In this document: positions 32,235-42,083 of the stretch, piece after piece
Layout: every line of letters starts with the position of its first letter
How positions within the stretch are numbered: position 1 is the first letter of the stretch
Notes under the pieces: generated by a model
Database searches by the model: none
What the model saw: the letters and a program-made list of their open reading frames with translations, nothing else
What the model was told of the DNA's origin: nothing
NCBI RefSeq assembly: GCF_030269305.1
Contig: NZ_BSTC01000021.1
Coordinates: 23,050 to 87,049, forward strand
Reading direction: 5' to 3'
DNA length: 64,000 nt
Origin: Kineosporia sp. NBRC 101731
GTDB lineage: Bacteria; Actinomycetota; Actinomycetes; Actinomycetales; Kineosporiaceae
Position numbers and translations under genes: made by a program

Positions 32235-33586
32235 CGCGCAGACTCCACCTGGCGGTCGCCGCCTACGGGGTGGGTGGCCCGGGCCAGCACGGGCTGTGGA
32301 AAGACCCGCGGGTGCCGAAGAACGCCAGTATCGACATCCAGTACTACATCCGGCAGGCCCAGATCGCCGAAGCGGCTCTTTTCGATGCGTATTTCATTGT
32401 CGACAGCCAGTTCATCACCCCCGACTACCCCTCGCACTACCTGAACCGCCTGGAACCCCTGACCCTGCTCTCGGCCGTGGCCACGCACACCAGCTACATC
32501 GGCCTGGTCGCGACGGCGAGCTCGACCTACAACTCGCCGTTCAACCTGGCCCGGCGGTTCGCGTCGCTCGACCTGATCAGCGGCGGCCGGGCGGCGTGGA
32601 ACGTGGTCACCAGCTTCGACACCGGGACCTCGCGCAACTACGGCCTGGAGGAGCACCTCGACTACGCCACCCGGTACGGGCGGGCGCTGGAGGCCGTGCA
32701 GGTGGTGCGCGGGCTGTGGGACTCCTACGAGGACGACGCATTCCCGGCCTCCCTGGACGACAACCGGTTTCTCGAACCGTCGAAGCTGCACGCGCTGAAC
32801 CATGTCGGTGAGCACTTCTCGGTCGCCGGCCCGCTGAACGTCTCCCGCTCGCCTCAGGGGCAGCCGGTGATCTTCCAGGCCGGCGTCTCCGAGGAGGGCC
32901 GCCACCTGGCGGCACAGGTGGCCGAGGGTATCTACGCGCCCGGCGGTACACTGGCCGAGGCCCAGGCCTACTTCAGCGACATCAAGCAGCGGGCTACGGC
33001 GGCCGGTCGCGACCCGGACCATGTGGTGATCTTCACCGGCGCCTCTCCGGTAGTCGCCTCCACGGACGCCGCGGCTCATCGCCGGTCCCGGGAAATCTAC
33101 GACGAGGACAACGACTTCGATCGGAAACTGGGCTTCCTCGGCCGCAGTTTCGGGGCGTACGACTTCGCGCGGCACGACCTGGACGCGCCGTTCCCGGATG
33201 TCGCCCACCGGGCCGAGAAGGGTGGACGCACGGCGGGGCAGGCGATCGTCGAGCGCGCGACCTCGCAGGGCCTCACCCTGCGTCAGGTGGTGGAGTCCCT
33301 CACCGAGTACCGGCCCTCGCCGTTCACCGGGGCGCCGGACACCGTCGCGGACGCGATCGAGGCGTGGTTCACCGCCGGTGCTGCCGACGGCCTGAACCTG
33401 AGCTTCCGTGCCCTGGACGACCTGGAACGCTTTGCCGGTGACGTGGTGCCGCTGCTGCAGAAACGCGGCCTGTTCCGGAGCGGCTACGAACACGACACCC
33501 TGCGAGGCCATCTCGGCCTCCCGATCCCGGAGAACCCCCACTCGGTTCGTGATCACGCAGACGTTACCCGGGGACAGTTCGCATGA
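32231..33586 (+). CDS. LLM-class monooxygenase, NtaA/SnaA/DszA family
   Basis: This 451-aa enzyme has LHLAVAAYGVGGPGQHGLWK, FDAYFIVDSQFITPDYPSHY, LISGGRAAWNVVTSFDTGTS, GQPVIFQAGVSEEGRHLAAQ and VPLLQKRGLFRSGYEHDTLR. It is paralogous to the LLM at 25567. The last residues (SVRDHADVTRGQFA) and stop come from a palindromic repeat copy, and the stop overlaps the start of the FAD monooxygenase. Co-translation with an importer suggests it acts on the imported compound. Confidence 0.92.
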   Translation: MTRRLHLAVAAYGVGGPGQHGLWKDPRVPKNASIDIQYYIRQAQIAEAALFDAYFIVDSQFITPDYPSHYLNRLEPLTLLSAVATHTSYIGLVATASSTYNSPFNLARRFASLDLISGGRAAWNVVTSFDTGTSRNYGLEEHLDYATRYGRALEAVQVVRGLWDSYEDDAFPASLDDNRFLEPSKLHALNHVGEHFSVAGPLNVSRSPQGQPVIFQAGVSEEGRHLAAQVAEGIYAPGGTLAEAQAYFSDIKQRATAAGRDPDHVVIFTGASPVVASTDAAAHRRSREIYDEDNDFDRKLGFLGRSFGAYDFARHDLDAPFPDVAHRAEKGGRTAGQAIVERATSQGLTLRQVVESLTEYRPSPFTGAPDTVADAIEAWFTAGAADGLNLSFRALDDLERFAGDVVPLLQKRGLFRSGYEHDTLRGHLGLPIPENPHSVRDHADVTRGQFA

Positions 33587-33594
33587 TCACGAAC
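33545..33594. repeat. Full copy of the dispersed palindrome, imperfect
   Basis: The outer arms GTTCGTGATCACGC and GCATGATCACGAAC differ at one position when inverted; the centre ACCCGGGGAC is weakly symmetrical. The right arm gives the LLM stop and the start ATGATCACGAACGAA (MITNE) of the next gene, exactly as at 53943. Confidence 0.85.
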
Positions 33595-35316
33595 GAAGAA
33601 TTGAGGGACGAGGCGTACCGGCCGGATCTTTCCCTCACCGGTGGGCGCGATGTCCACACGGTGCTCTTCCCGCACGACGATCTTCCGGAACAGGTGGACG
33701 TGCTGGTCGTCGGAGCGGGGCCGGTGGGCCTTTCGGCGGCGGTCGAGCTCGCGGGCCGGGGTGTCAGCGTGGCCGTGGTCGACAAGGCCACGCGGGCCAC
33801 CCTGGTACGGGCCGGGGCGATGGGCCACACCCCGCGCGTGGTCGAGCATTTCCGGCGCTGGGGCCTGTTGCAGCGGATCCGTGACGAGTGGACCTTCCCG
33901 CCGGAGTGGAACCGGGGCATCCGGCTCGTCACCTCGCTGGTGGGGCATGATCTCGGCCCTGCCGGATCCGCCGGGCCCACTGAGCCGACGGTCCCGGAAC
34001 GGCGGGCCAGCCCCGAAGAGGCTCTGAGGCGTCCTCAATCAGCCGTGCAGAAGGTGTTCATCGAGCGCCTGGGCGAATTGCGGGTGCCGGTCTCGGGCGG
34101 CTGGGAACTGCGTGCCCTGGAAGAGAGTGCTGACGGGGTCGAGGCCCGGGTGGTGTCCGACGGCGAGGCGCGCCTGGTGCGGGCCCGCTACGTGATCGGT
34201 GCGGACGGCAATCGCAGCACGGTGCGGACCCTGGCCGGTATCGAACGCGACGGGGAACGGGCCCGGGAACAGCGTTTCCGGCTGATCGTGCGCACCCCCG
34301 ACATCAGCGGCCGGGTGGGGCCCGCCCCCAGCGGCGTGAACATCGTGTTCAACGAGAAGTCCTCGGGGTTCCTGGCGGCCGTCAGTCATCGCGAATGGCG
34401 TGTGTACGCCGGTCCCTTCCCGCTGGAGCACCGGCCGACCGAACGCGAACTACTCGACACCGCCCGCGCGTCCTTCGGTTTCGATGTCGATCTGGACCTG
34501 GTCTCGGCCACCCCGTACTACGACGCGACCCGGATCGCGCGGACGTTCCGGCAGGGCCGGGTGCTCCTGGCGGGTGATGCCGCCCACGTGCGCACCCCGG
34601 GCGGCAACCTCGGCGAAGGTTTCGGCGACGTGGTCAACCTCGGCTGGAAACTGACGGCCGTCCTGCGGGACCAGGCTCCACCGGCCTTGCTCGACTCCTA
34701 CGACGAGGAACGCCGCAGGCACAACTGGCGGGTGGCCGACCACGCGCTGGAACGATCGCGGCGTTCACGCGCGACCCTGGCGCAACTGCGGGCCGAGGGA
34801 ATCCCGGCCGATCAGGACACCAGCGAGTGGGCGATCGAGCGCCGGGAGAAGATCCGGGCCCAGCTGGCGGCGGAGTCGGTGGTGGCGCCGGGCGTCACGT
34901 TCGATGAGCGGTACGACCAGTCCCGGGCGATCTGGTACGAGGCCAGTTCGGTGAGAGACGAGACACCTTGGGAGTCTGGAATTTACGAGGACGATCCACG
35001 ACCGGGCCACCGAGCCCCGAACGGTCTCGTCGACACCTACGGCGGTACCCTGCACGACCGGATCGGCTCCGGCTTCGCGCTGTTGTCGATCGGTGAGGAT
35101 CGTTCCCTGGAAGCATCTTTCACTGAGGCGGCGGCCCGACGGGGAATCCTCCTCGCGGTCGTGCACGTGAAGGACGTGCCGGCCGGGAGCCCGTACCGCG
35201 ACGCGCAGTACTTCCTGGTGCGGCCGGACCAGCACGTGGCCTGGCGCGGTGACGCGCTGCCCTCGGGCGGTGCGGAGGCCGTGCTCGCCCGGGTGCTGGG
35301 CGGGAACCTCAGGTGA
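33583..35316 (+). CDS. FAD-dependent aromatic-ring hydroxylase-type monooxygenase
   Basis: This 577-aa PheA/TfdB-like flavoprotein has the FAD Rossmann motif VLVVGAGPVGLSAAVELAGR (about residues 40-60), the DG motif VIGADGNRSTVRTL and the GD motif VLLAGDAAHVRTPGGNLGEG. The GD block continues FGDVVNLGWKL, where relatives usually have a DAxNLxWKL form. A thioredoxin-like C-terminal domain spans about 430-577. It would hydroxylate a phenolic or similar ring using NAD(P)H. Its start MITNEEL is supplied by the palindromic repeat. It ends the 25.5-35.3 kb operon and runs into the convergent MerR gene (8-bp overlap). Confidence 0.9.
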   Translation: MITNEELRDEAYRPDLSLTGGRDVHTVLFPHDDLPEQVDVLVVGAGPVGLSAAVELAGRGVSVAVVDKATRATLVRAGAMGHTPRVVEHFRRWGLLQRIRDEWTFPPEWNRGIRLVTSLVGHDLGPAGSAGPTEPTVPERRASPEEALRRPQSAVQKVFIERLGELRVPVSGGWELRALEESADGVEARVVSDGEARLVRARYVIGADGNRSTVRTLAGIERDGERAREQRFRLIVRTPDISGRVGPAPSGVNIVFNEKSSGFLAAVSHREWRVYAGPFPLEHRPTERELLDTARASFGFDVDLDLVSATPYYDATRIARTFRQGRVLLAGDAAHVRTPGGNLGEGFGDVVNLGWKLTAVLRDQAPPALLDSYDEERRRHNWRVADHALERSRRSRATLAQLRAEGIPADQDTSEWAIERREKIRAQLAAESVVAPGVTFDERYDQSRAIWYEASSVRDETPWESGIYEDDPRPGHRAPNGLVDTYGGTLHDRIGSGFALLSIGEDRSLEASFTEAAARRGILLAVVHVKDVPAGSPYRDAQYFLVRPDQHVAWRGDALPSGGAEAVLARVLGGNLR

Positions 35317-35692
35317 CGTCCGGGGTCGCCTCGTCGAACTGGTCGCGCCGCGCGCGGTTGAGCACGATCAGCTCGTCGAGCGACTCCAGCGTGCGGGTCA
35401 GGCCTGCGATGTGCTCGCGGAGCTTGTCGCGTTCGGCCACCAGATGGGCGAACGCGGAGTCGCTGGTCTCCCCGTTCGGCGACTCCAGGCAGGGCAGGAC
35501 CCGCAGGATGGTCTGGCTGGACAGGCCCGCCGAGTAGAGGCGCTGCAGGTACTCGACCCGGTCGATCTCCTGCTCGGTGTAGTGCCGATGGCCGCCGGAG
35601 CTGCGCTCACTGCTGAGCAGGCCCTGCTCCTCGTAGTAGCGCAGCGAGCGCACGCTCACGCCGGTGCGTTCTGCCAGCTCACCGATCCGCAT
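35309..35692 (-). CDS. MerR-family transcriptional regulator
   Basis: This 127-aa protein has a winged helix MRIGELAERTGVSVRSLRYY followed by EEQGLLSSERSSGGHRHYTE, then a coiled-coil HLVAERDKLREHIAGLTRTL. The effector end is short and shows no metal-binding cysteine cluster (a single Cys in LPCLESPNGE), so a small-molecule sensor is more likely than a metal sensor. Its 3' end overlaps the convergent FAD monooxygenase. A palindrome upstream is the probable autoregulatory site. Confidence 0.9.
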   Translation of the reverse strand: MRIGELAERTGVSVRSLRYYEEQGLLSSERSSGGHRHYTEQEIDRVEYLQRLYSAGLSSQTILRVLPCLESPNGETSDSAFAHLVAERDKLREHIAGLTRTLESLDELIVLNRARRDQFDEATPDVT

Positions 35693-35723
35693 CGGATCTC
35701 TCCCCCCACCAGGACTTGAAACT

Positions 35724-35739
35724 CACATCGATGTAAGGA
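35724..35739. promoter_or_regulatory. Palindrome CTCACATCGATGTAAG, candidate MerR operator
   Basis: The 8-bp arms differ at one position and lie about 30 bp before the MerR start, where MerR regulators bind between -35 and -10. It is also just beyond the stop of the stress-protein gene. Confidence 0.5.
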
Positions 35740-35740
35740 T

Positions 35741-36148
35741 CTAGCCTACCGCGCCGATCGTGTCTGCCTTGACCGCGAGGACGGGGCAGTCGGCGTCGAG
35801 AATGATTCTCTGGGCGACGCTTCCGAGCAGGAACTTGCCCACGGCCGAGCGGTGACGCACGCCCAGCACGATCAGGTCGGTGTCGTACCGGCCGGCGACG
35901 GTGAGAACGGCGGCGGCGATGTCGGCGTCGACCGGGCGCTCGATGCTCAGGCCGACCCCGCGACCCGCGGCGCGCTGCGAGAACTCGGTGAGGGCCTCGT
36001 CCGTCGCGTACTTCGGGTCGACTAGGGTCTCGCCCTTCGTGGCGTTGACGAGGACCAGGTCGGTGTCGCGGAAGATGGCCTGTTCCAGGGCGGACTCGAA
36101 GGCGGCCTCGGCGGAGGCGTGGGGGGTGTGGGCGAGCAGGACGGTCAC
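35741..36148 (-). CDS. Universal stress protein family, UspA-like
   Basis: This 135-aa single-domain protein starts [20 protein letters not shown] and carries the ATP-binding-type loop [20 protein letters not shown] followed by [17 protein letters not shown]. The loop G-x2-G-x9-GS form is replaced by [15 protein letters not shown], so ATP binding is likely but not certain. The GTG start overlaps the TctA stop (GTGA), making it the last gene of the tripartite transporter operon, a known context for Usp proteins. Confidence 0.88.
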   Translation of the reverse strand: MTVLLAHTPHASAEAAFESALEQAIFRDTDLVLVNATKGETLVDPKYATDEALTEFSQRAAGRGVGLSIERPVDADIAAAVLTVAGRYDTDLIVLGVRHRSAVGKFLLGSVAQRIILDADCPVLAVKADTIGAVG

Positions 36149-37650
36149 CGGTGCACCTCGTCGGGAGTGGGGGACCTGCGGATCGCACGCAGGATGAGGG
36201 GGGCTGCGATCACGACGGCGCAGACGGCCAGCACGGTCGCCGAGAATGCCGTGGACCAGAGGGTGCTCACGTCGCCCTGGCTGATGGCCAGGGCCCGGCG
36301 CAGCTGCTGCTCGGCGACCGGGCCGAGGATCAGCCCGACCACGGCCGGCCCGACCGGCCAGCCGTAGCGCCGCATCACGAAGCCCAGGGCCCCGATGACG
36401 AACAGCAGAGCCACGTCGACGGCGGAGAGGTTGATCGTGTACGAGCCGAGGGCCGCGAACATCAGGATCCCGGCGTACAGGTAGGGGCGGGGGATGCGTA
36501 GCAGCCGCACCCACAGGCCGACCAGCGGCAGGTTGAGCACGAGCAGCAGCACGTTGCCGATGTAGAGGCTGGCCAGCAGCGCCCAGACCAGGTCGCTGTT
36601 GGTCTCGAAAAGGGCCGGGCCGGGCTGGAGCCCGTACTGCTGGAAAGCCGCGAGCAGGACCGCGGCGGTGGCCGAGGTGGGCAGGCCGAGGGTCAGCAGG
36701 GGCACGAGAACGCCTGCGGCGGCGGCATTGTTGGCGGCCTCCGGACCGGCGACGCCCTCGATGGCGCCGTGCCCGAACTCCTCGGGGTGGTGCGAGAGGC
36801 GCTTCTCGGTGGCGTAGGAGAGGAACGTGGGGATCTCGGCGCCGCCGGCGGGCAGGGTGCCGAACGGGAAGCCGAGTGCGGTGCCGCGCAGCCACGGCTT
36901 CCACGACCGGCGCAGGTCGTCCCGCGTCATCCAGGGGCCCGCCGCCGGCAGCAGCTGGGCGGGGGCGTGACGCAACCGGGACGACACCCACAGCGCCTCG
37001 CCCACCGCGAAGAGACCGACGGCGACGACCACCACGTCCACCCCGTCGGCCAGCTGGGCGATGCCGAGGGTGAGCCGGGCCTGGCCGGTGAGCGCGTCGA
37101 TGCCGATCAGGCCCAGGGAGAGGCCGATGAGGAGGCTGGCCAGCCCGCGCACCAGACTGGCGCCGAGCACGGCGGAGACGGTGAGGAAGGCCAGGATCAT
37201 CAGGGCGAAGTAGTCCTGCGGGCCGAGCTTCACCGCGAGGTCGGCGACCTGCGGGGCGAGCAGCGTGAGCAGGATCGTGGCGAGCGTGCCGGCGACGAAC
37301 GAGCCGATGGCGGCGGTGGCCAGGGCGGCGGCGCCGCGCCCGGCCCTGGCCATCTGGTTGCCCTCCAGCGCGGTGACGATGGACGAGGCCTCACCGGGGG
37401 TGTTGAGCAGGATGGAGGTGGTGGAGCCGCCGTACATGCCGCCGTAGTAGATGCCCGCGAACATGATGAACGCGCCGGTCGGGTCGAGCGTGAACGTGAT
37501 CGGCAGCAGCAGGGCCACGGTCATGGCCGGGCCGATGCCGGGCAGCACGCCCACGGCGGTGCCGATGGTGACGCCGGCCAGGGCGTAGAGCAGGTAGGTG
37601 GGTGTCAGCGCGTCGCCGAAGCCCTGCAGCAGCAGGTCGAGGTTGCCCAT
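36145..37650 (-). CDS. tctA: Tripartite tricarboxylate transporter large membrane subunit TctA
   Basis: This 501-aa multi-span membrane protein has TctA signatures [20 protein letters not shown] and [20 protein letters not shown] followed by [20 protein letters not shown]. Near the middle is [20 protein letters not shown]. It forms the permease of a secondary, binding-protein-dependent carboxylate importer with the TctB- and TctC-like proteins encoded upstream. The actual substrate (citrate, tricarballylate or other acids) cannot be read from sequence. Confidence 0.93.
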   Translation of the reverse strand: MGNLDLLLQGFGDALTPTYLLYALAGVTIGTAVGVLPGIGPAMTVALLLPITFTLDPTGAFIMFAGIYYGGMYGGSTTSILLNTPGEASSIVTALEGNQMARAGRGAAALATAAIGSFVAGTLATILLTLLAPQVADLAVKLGPQDYFALMILAFLTVSAVLGASLVRGLASLLIGLSLGLIGIDALTGQARLTLGIAQLADGVDVVVVAVGLFAVGEALWVSSRLRHAPAQLLPAAGPWMTRDDLRRSWKPWLRGTALGFPFGTLPAGGAEIPTFLSYATEKRLSHHPEEFGHGAIEGVAGPEAANNAAAAGVLVPLLTLGLPTSATAAVLLAAFQQYGLQPGPALFETNSDLVWALLASLYIGNVLLLVLNLPLVGLWVRLLRIPRPYLYAGILMFAALGSYTINLSAVDVALLFVIGALGFVMRRYGWPVGPAVVGLILGPVAEQQLRRALAISQGDVSTLWSTAFSATVLAVCAVVIAAPLILRAIRRSPTPDEVHR

Positions 37651-37652
37651 GC

Positions 37653-38153
37653 TCAGATCACCGCCTGCAGGATGCCGTTGGGCAGGTACACCCCGAGCAG
37701 CCGGGTGAACACGATGAACGTGACGAACGGCGCCAGCAGACTGACGGCCACCAGCGAGCGCGGGTTCCGGGCGCCGAGCGTGTACGCGGTGCCGGCGAAC
37801 AGGCCGATGGTGGAGAGCAGGTAGCCGACCGGGTCGAGGATCAGCACGTAGAGCACCATCAGCCCGGCCAGCGCGGCCAGGGTGCCCCAGTGCGTGGTGG
37901 CCTCGGTGTCGACGTCCTCACCGGCCTCGGGCTCGGCCCGGTCGCCTCGCCAGACCGCGACGGCCAGCCAGATCCCGACCACGACCAGGGCGACGCCCAC
38001 GACGTAGGGGAAGAAGCGCGGGCCGATGGCGCCCTCGGTGGGCGGGGTGCGCAGGGAGTGGCCGTCGACGATCATGTAGATCCCGACGAGGACGAGCAGA
38101 CCGGCGGGCAGGATCTCGGTGAGACCGCGGCGATCGGTGGTTGCCTGGCTCAT
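37653..38153 (-). CDS. tctB: Tripartite tricarboxylate transporter small membrane subunit TctB
   Basis: This 166-aa protein has four hydrophobic segments ([78 protein letters not shown]), the normal TctB layout, and ends [10 protein letters not shown]. The ATG at 38153 overlaps the TctC stop. It pairs with TctA. Confidence 0.9.
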   Translation of the reverse strand: MSQATTDRRGLTEILPAGLLVLVGIYMIVDGHSLRTPPTEGAIGPRFFPYVVGVALVVVGIWLAVAVWRGDRAEPEAGEDVDTEATTHWGTLAALAGLMVLYVLILDPVGYLLSTIGLFAGTAYTLGARNPRSLVAVSLLAPFVTFIVFTRLLGVYLPNGILQAVI

Positions 38154-39160
38154 TCCACGAGTCCGATCTTCTTCAGGGTGCCGGCGTACTCGGTGACCTG
38201 CTCCTCGAAGAACGGTGCCACCTGCGGGCCGACCATGAAGGTGTCGTCCCAGCCGTTGGTGCTCAGTGCCTGCTTCCACTGCGGGCTGTCGTGCACCTCG
38301 GTGAGGAACTGCTGGATGTCCGCGACCTCGTCCGCCGTGGTTCCCGGGGGCGCCAGGATGCCGCGCCAGTTGGCCACTTCCACGTCCACACCCTGTTCGG
38401 TGAACGTCGGCGCGTCGAGGGAACCGATGCGCTCGGGCGAGCTGACGGCGAGCACCCGCAGGTCGCCGGACTCGATCTGCCCGGCCCACTCCTGCACGCC
38501 CGAGATCCCGGCGGCGACCTGGCCGCCGAGGATCGCGGCCAGGGACTCACCCCCGCCGGAGTAGGGGATGTAGTTGACCTTCCGCGGGTCCACACCGACC
38601 GCCTCGGCGTAGAGCCCGGCCGTGACCTGGTCGGTGCCGCCCGCCGAGCCACCGGCGATCGCGTGCCCGCCCGGGTCGTCGGTGAAGGCGCGGGTGAAGT
38701 CGTCGAGGGTCTGGAACGGCGAGTCCTTCGGCACGACGAGCACCTCGGACTCGCCGGTCAGGCGGGCCACCGGCACGGCGTCGGCGATGGTGATCTGCGA
38801 CTGGTTGACCGCGATCGCACCGATCATCACGGCCCCCATGACCAGCAGCTGTTTCGGGTCGTCGTCGGCCACGAACCGGGCCAGGCCGATCGTGCCGCCG
38901 GCCCCCTCGATGTTGATGACCTGGGGGTTCTTCACCAGGTCGGAGTCTTCCACGGCCTGGCTGAGGGCCCGGGCGGTGCCGTCCCAGCCGCCGCCCGGTG
39001 CGGCCGGGGCGATCAGCTGCAGCCGGCCGGTCGCCGGAAAGCCGGAGGCGCTGTTGGTGGGCGACTCCTGTCCGCAGCCGGCCAGGCCGAGCAGCGGCAC
39101 CAGCAGCAGCCCGGCGGCGGTGATGGTGTGCAGGCGTCGATGTGACCGGCGATGTGACAA
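38150..39160 (-). CDS. tctC: Tripartite tricarboxylate transporter substrate-binding lipoprotein TctC
   Basis: This 336-aa periplasmic-type binding protein has a signal peptide ending LAGC (Cys29). TctC/Bug-family features are LQLIAPAAPGGGWDGTARAL, DSPFQTLDDFTRAFTDDPGG and AIAGGSAGGTDQVTAGLYA. VNYIPYSGGGESLAAILGGQ follows, the family's anion-binding region. It is first in the tctC-tctB-tctA-usp operon. Confidence 0.92.
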   Translation of the reverse strand: MSHRRSHRRLHTITAAGLLLVPLLGLAGCGQESPTNSASGFPATGRLQLIAPAAPGGGWDGTARALSQAVEDSDLVKNPQVINIEGAGGTIGLARFVADDDPKQLLVMGAVMIGAIAVNQSQITIADAVPVARLTGESEVLVVPKDSPFQTLDDFTRAFTDDPGGHAIAGGSAGGTDQVTAGLYAEAVGVDPRKVNYIPYSGGGESLAAILGGQVAAGISGVQEWAGQIESGDLRVLAVSSPERIGSLDAPTFTEQGVDVEVANWRGILAPPGTTADEVADIQQFLTEVHDSPQWKQALSTNGWDDTFMVGPQVAPFFEEQVTEYAGTLKKIGLVE

Positions 39161-39404
39161 GGACGCTCCCCTCTCATCGGCTCGTCAGTGAGCTGCGCCA
39201 CAACCTACAAAGCAACCTTACACCGCGGTATGTCGCAAAAGTCATAGTTGGAAATGATTGACGCCGGGGGTCGAGCCGGTGGGTCAGTGAAATTCGTTCC
39301 TGCGCAGCCACAACGCGACGGTCGGAGAAAACGGGGGCGCCCACGGATTCCCGGGATGCCGACCGGCGGACGTCGTCTCTAGTCTGAAAGGGGGAACTTC
39401 GACG
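39161..39404. other. 244-bp divergent region between tctC and the lipid operon
   Basis: This gap holds no gene. It contains a lower-GC stretch around 39205-39260. A TAGTCT -10-like hexamer lies just upstream of the GTG at 39405, and the same hexamer occurs upstream of the RiPP precursor. No convincing -35 was found. Confidence 0.4.
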
Positions 39405-42083
39405 GTGCCGCACGAAATCATTTTCCGGACCGGGGGATTCATGCGCGATTCCTGGCGTCTTCTACCGCACCTGGTCTCCGAGGGGGTCAGGATCGTCGGC
39501 TGGAGCTGTGTTTTCGGCCTGCGCCGGGCGTTGCCCGGGGGTCCGGGCGATGCCGAGCTGCTGCGCGGCTACCTGCTGCGCCTGGGGCCCCTGTACATCA
39601 AGGCGGGCCAGGTGCTCGGCACCCAGTCGGGGGTGCTGGCGGGCGACACCGTCGAGCAGTTCCGCTCGTTCTTCTCCGACCTGCCCCCGATGCGCCGTGA
39701 CCAGTTGCGTGCCACGCTGAACCGCTCGGGCGCAGGTCTTTTCGCGGAGTTCGACGAGGATCCCATCGCCGTCGGATCGGTCGCCCAGGTCCACACCGCC
39801 CGGCTGGTGGACGGCCGCCGGGTGGCCGTCAAGGTGGTCAAGACCGGCGTACGTGAACGTCTGGCCGCGGCGTCACTGATCCTCGGCGCCCTGATCCGCG
39901 GCGCCGGCCTGCTGGTGCCCGCCGTGCGGCACGTCGACCTGGCCGGGCACTTCGCCGCCCTGCGGCCGCTGCTGACCGGGCAGTGTGACCTGCTGGCCGA
40001 GCAGGCCCGGCAGGAGGCCGTGGCGGAGAACTTCCGCAACCACCCCTACGTGCGGGTGCCGGACACGATCCCGGCCGCGTGCCGGGAAGACCTGCTGGTG
40101 ATGGAGTTCGTGGAGGGTGTGCCCGGCCAGGACCCGGACCGGGCCGGTCACCGGCGCGAGGAACTGGCCGCGCGCCTGCTCGACGCCTTCAACACGATGG
40201 TCTACTTCCACGGCCTCTTCCACGTCGACCCGCATCCGGGCAACTTCCTGTTCGAGCCCGGCGGGCGCATCGTGCTGCTCGACTTCGGCCTGGTGGGGCG
40301 TCTGTCCGAGGACGACAAGTGGAACCTGTCGTCGTTCTACTTCGCCTGCGTGCGCCAGGAATGGGAACTGGCTGCCGACCGGTTCACCACGACCTTCGCG
40401 CAGCACCCCGAACGTACCCGCGGATCGGGGGAGTACCACGCCCAGCTGACCGGCATCCTGCGCCGTCACTTCACCACCGAGACCGACCACTGGTCGACCA
40501 TGTCGTTCCTCGACGAGGCCTCCCGCCTGCTCCAGCGGAACGGCAGCCTGATCGCCACCCGTTTCTCCCTCCTGGCCCTCAGCACCCTGACCGGTGAAGG
40601 ATTCCTCAGCCAGGTCGACCCGCAGCTCGACATCTGGCGCAACGGGCGCAAGTTCACCGACCGCTTCTCCCCGTACCTCAGCGACGAACTGCGCGACACC
40701 TTCGAACGGGAACTCGGCGACCGCACCCCGATCACCGGCGCCGCCCGCCGCGACGCCGCCCGGTACCTGGTCGCCCCGACCCACTTCGACCGGTTCGTGC
40801 TGCCCGCCGCCTACCCGATCGTCGTCGCGAGGGCCTGCGGCTCCCGGCTCACCGACCTGGACGGCAACGAATACGTTGATCTGTCCGGTGGATTCGGCCC
40901 GCACATGCTCGGCTACGGCCACCCGGTACCGGCCGCGGCCATCCGCCGGGCGCTCGACTCCGGCGGCGTCAACGCCCTGGGCAGCCCGGCCGAGCTCACC
41001 CTGGCCCGCACCCTGACCGCGGCCTTCCCCGGAACCCTGGCCGTGCTGGCCAACTCCGGCACCGAGGCGGTGCAGATGGCCGTCCGGATGGCCCGCGCCC
41101 ACACCGGCCGCCAGCGCGTGGCCAAGTTCGAGGGCCACTACCACGGCTTCTCCGACCAGGGCATGGTCAGCTCCTGGTTCCGCTACCGCGGCGAGGCACG
41201 GTCGCCCGCGCCGGTGGCCAACTCGGCCGGCGCCCAGCAGAGTGTCGTCGACCAGACCCTGGTGCTGCAGTACGGCCTCGACGAGAGTCTGCAACGCATC
41301 ACCGACGCCGCCGGCGACCTGGCCTGCGTGATCGTCGAGCCGATGCCGTCGGTCACCGGGGGATTCGACGCCGCCTTCCTGCGCCGCCTGGCCACGACCT
41401 GCCGCGCCCACGGCGTGCTGCTGGTGTTCGACGAGGTCGTCACCGGCTTCCGGGTCGCCTACGGGGGAGTACAGCACCTGGCCGGGGTGACCCCCGACCT
41501 CACCTGCCTGGGCAAGATCATCGGCGGTGGCCTGCCCTGCGGCGCCGTGGTCGGGCGCCCCGCCGTCGTAGGGGTCGCCCGCAGCAGCGGCGACCCGTTC
41601 CTCGACGTACACGGCCGCGCGTTCGTCGGCGGCACCATGAGCGGCAACTCGATCACCGCGGCCGCCGGTGCCGCGGTGCTGGGCCACCTGCGTGACCACC
41701 CGGGCATCTACACCGAACTGGACCGCAAGACCGCCTGGCTGGTCGGCGAACTACGCTCGCACGTGGCTGCCCTCGGCCTCTCCTGCGAGATCTCCGGGCA
41801 GCACTCGCTGCTCGGTATCACTTTCGACTACGCCCGTCCCAAGCTGATCCGCGACCGGCTGGCGGGTTCCCACACCAAGGCCAACATCGCCCTGGCCTGC
41901 TACATGCGCAAGCACGGCGTGTACCTGCCGGAACTGCACACCCTGATGATCGGTGACGCCCACACCGACGAGGACCTCCAGCTCGTCAGCCTGGCCTTCG
42001 CGCAGTCGCTCGCGGAGATGACCGAGGCCGGGTTCTTCAGCTTCGAGTCCACCCGTCCGGTCGCCGTGAGGAGCACCCCGTGA
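39405..42083 (+). CDS. UbiB/AarF-like kinase fused to class III aminotransferase
   Basis: This 892-aa fusion has an N-terminal UbiB/ADCK domain (about 20-430): KAGQ at about residue 66 in RLGPLYIKAGQVLGTQSGVL, the Ala/Gly loop PIAVGSVAQVHTARL, the invariant-type HVDPHPGNFLF (about 272) and LLDFGLVG. The C-terminal half (about 450-892) is a glutamate-1-semialdehyde-type PLP aminotransferase with NSGTEAVQMAVRMARA, FDEVVTGFRVAYGG and the PLP lysine in CLGKIIGGGLPCGA (near 704). UbiB proteins act in isoprenoid-lipid metabolism; the aminotransferase would aminate a carbonyl. It begins a six-gene lipid-like operon. GTG 39405 was chosen; ATG 39441 also has a ribosome site. Confidence 0.88.
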   Translation: MPHEIIFRTGGFMRDSWRLLPHLVSEGVRIVGWSCVFGLRRALPGGPGDAELLRGYLLRLGPLYIKAGQVLGTQSGVLAGDTVEQFRSFFSDLPPMRRDQLRATLNRSGAGLFAEFDEDPIAVGSVAQVHTARLVDGRRVAVKVVKTGVRERLAAASLILGALIRGAGLLVPAVRHVDLAGHFAALRPLLTGQCDLLAEQARQEAVAENFRNHPYVRVPDTIPAACREDLLVMEFVEGVPGQDPDRAGHRREELAARLLDAFNTMVYFHGLFHVDPHPGNFLFEPGGRIVLLDFGLVGRLSEDDKWNLSSFYFACVRQEWELAADRFTTTFAQHPERTRGSGEYHAQLTGILRRHFTTETDHWSTMSFLDEASRLLQRNGSLIATRFSLLALSTLTGEGFLSQVDPQLDIWRNGRKFTDRFSPYLSDELRDTFERELGDRTPITGAARRDAARYLVAPTHFDRFVLPAAYPIVVARACGSRLTDLDGNEYVDLSGGFGPHMLGYGHPVPAAAIRRALDSGGVNALGSPAELTLARTLTAAFPGTLAVLANSGTEAVQMAVRMARAHTGRQRVAKFEGHYHGFSDQGMVSSWFRYRGEARSPAPVANSAGAQQSVVDQTLVLQYGLDESLQRITDAAGDLACVIVEPMPSVTGGFDAAFLRRLATTCRAHGVLLVFDEVVTGFRVAYGGVQHLAGVTPDLTCLGKIIGGGLPCGAVVGRPAVVGVARSSGDPFLDVHGRAFVGGTMSGNSITAAAGAAVLGHLRDHPGIYTELDRKTAWLVGELRSHVAALGLSCEISGQHSLLGITFDYARPKLIRDRLAGSHTKANIALACYMRKHGVYLPELHTLMIGDAHTDEDLQLVSLAFAQSLAEMTEAGFFSFESTRPVAVRSTP

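Noticed and set aside
39873..41699. 608-aa minus-strand frame
   Set aside because: Antisense of the UbiB-aminotransferase fusion; no family motifs.
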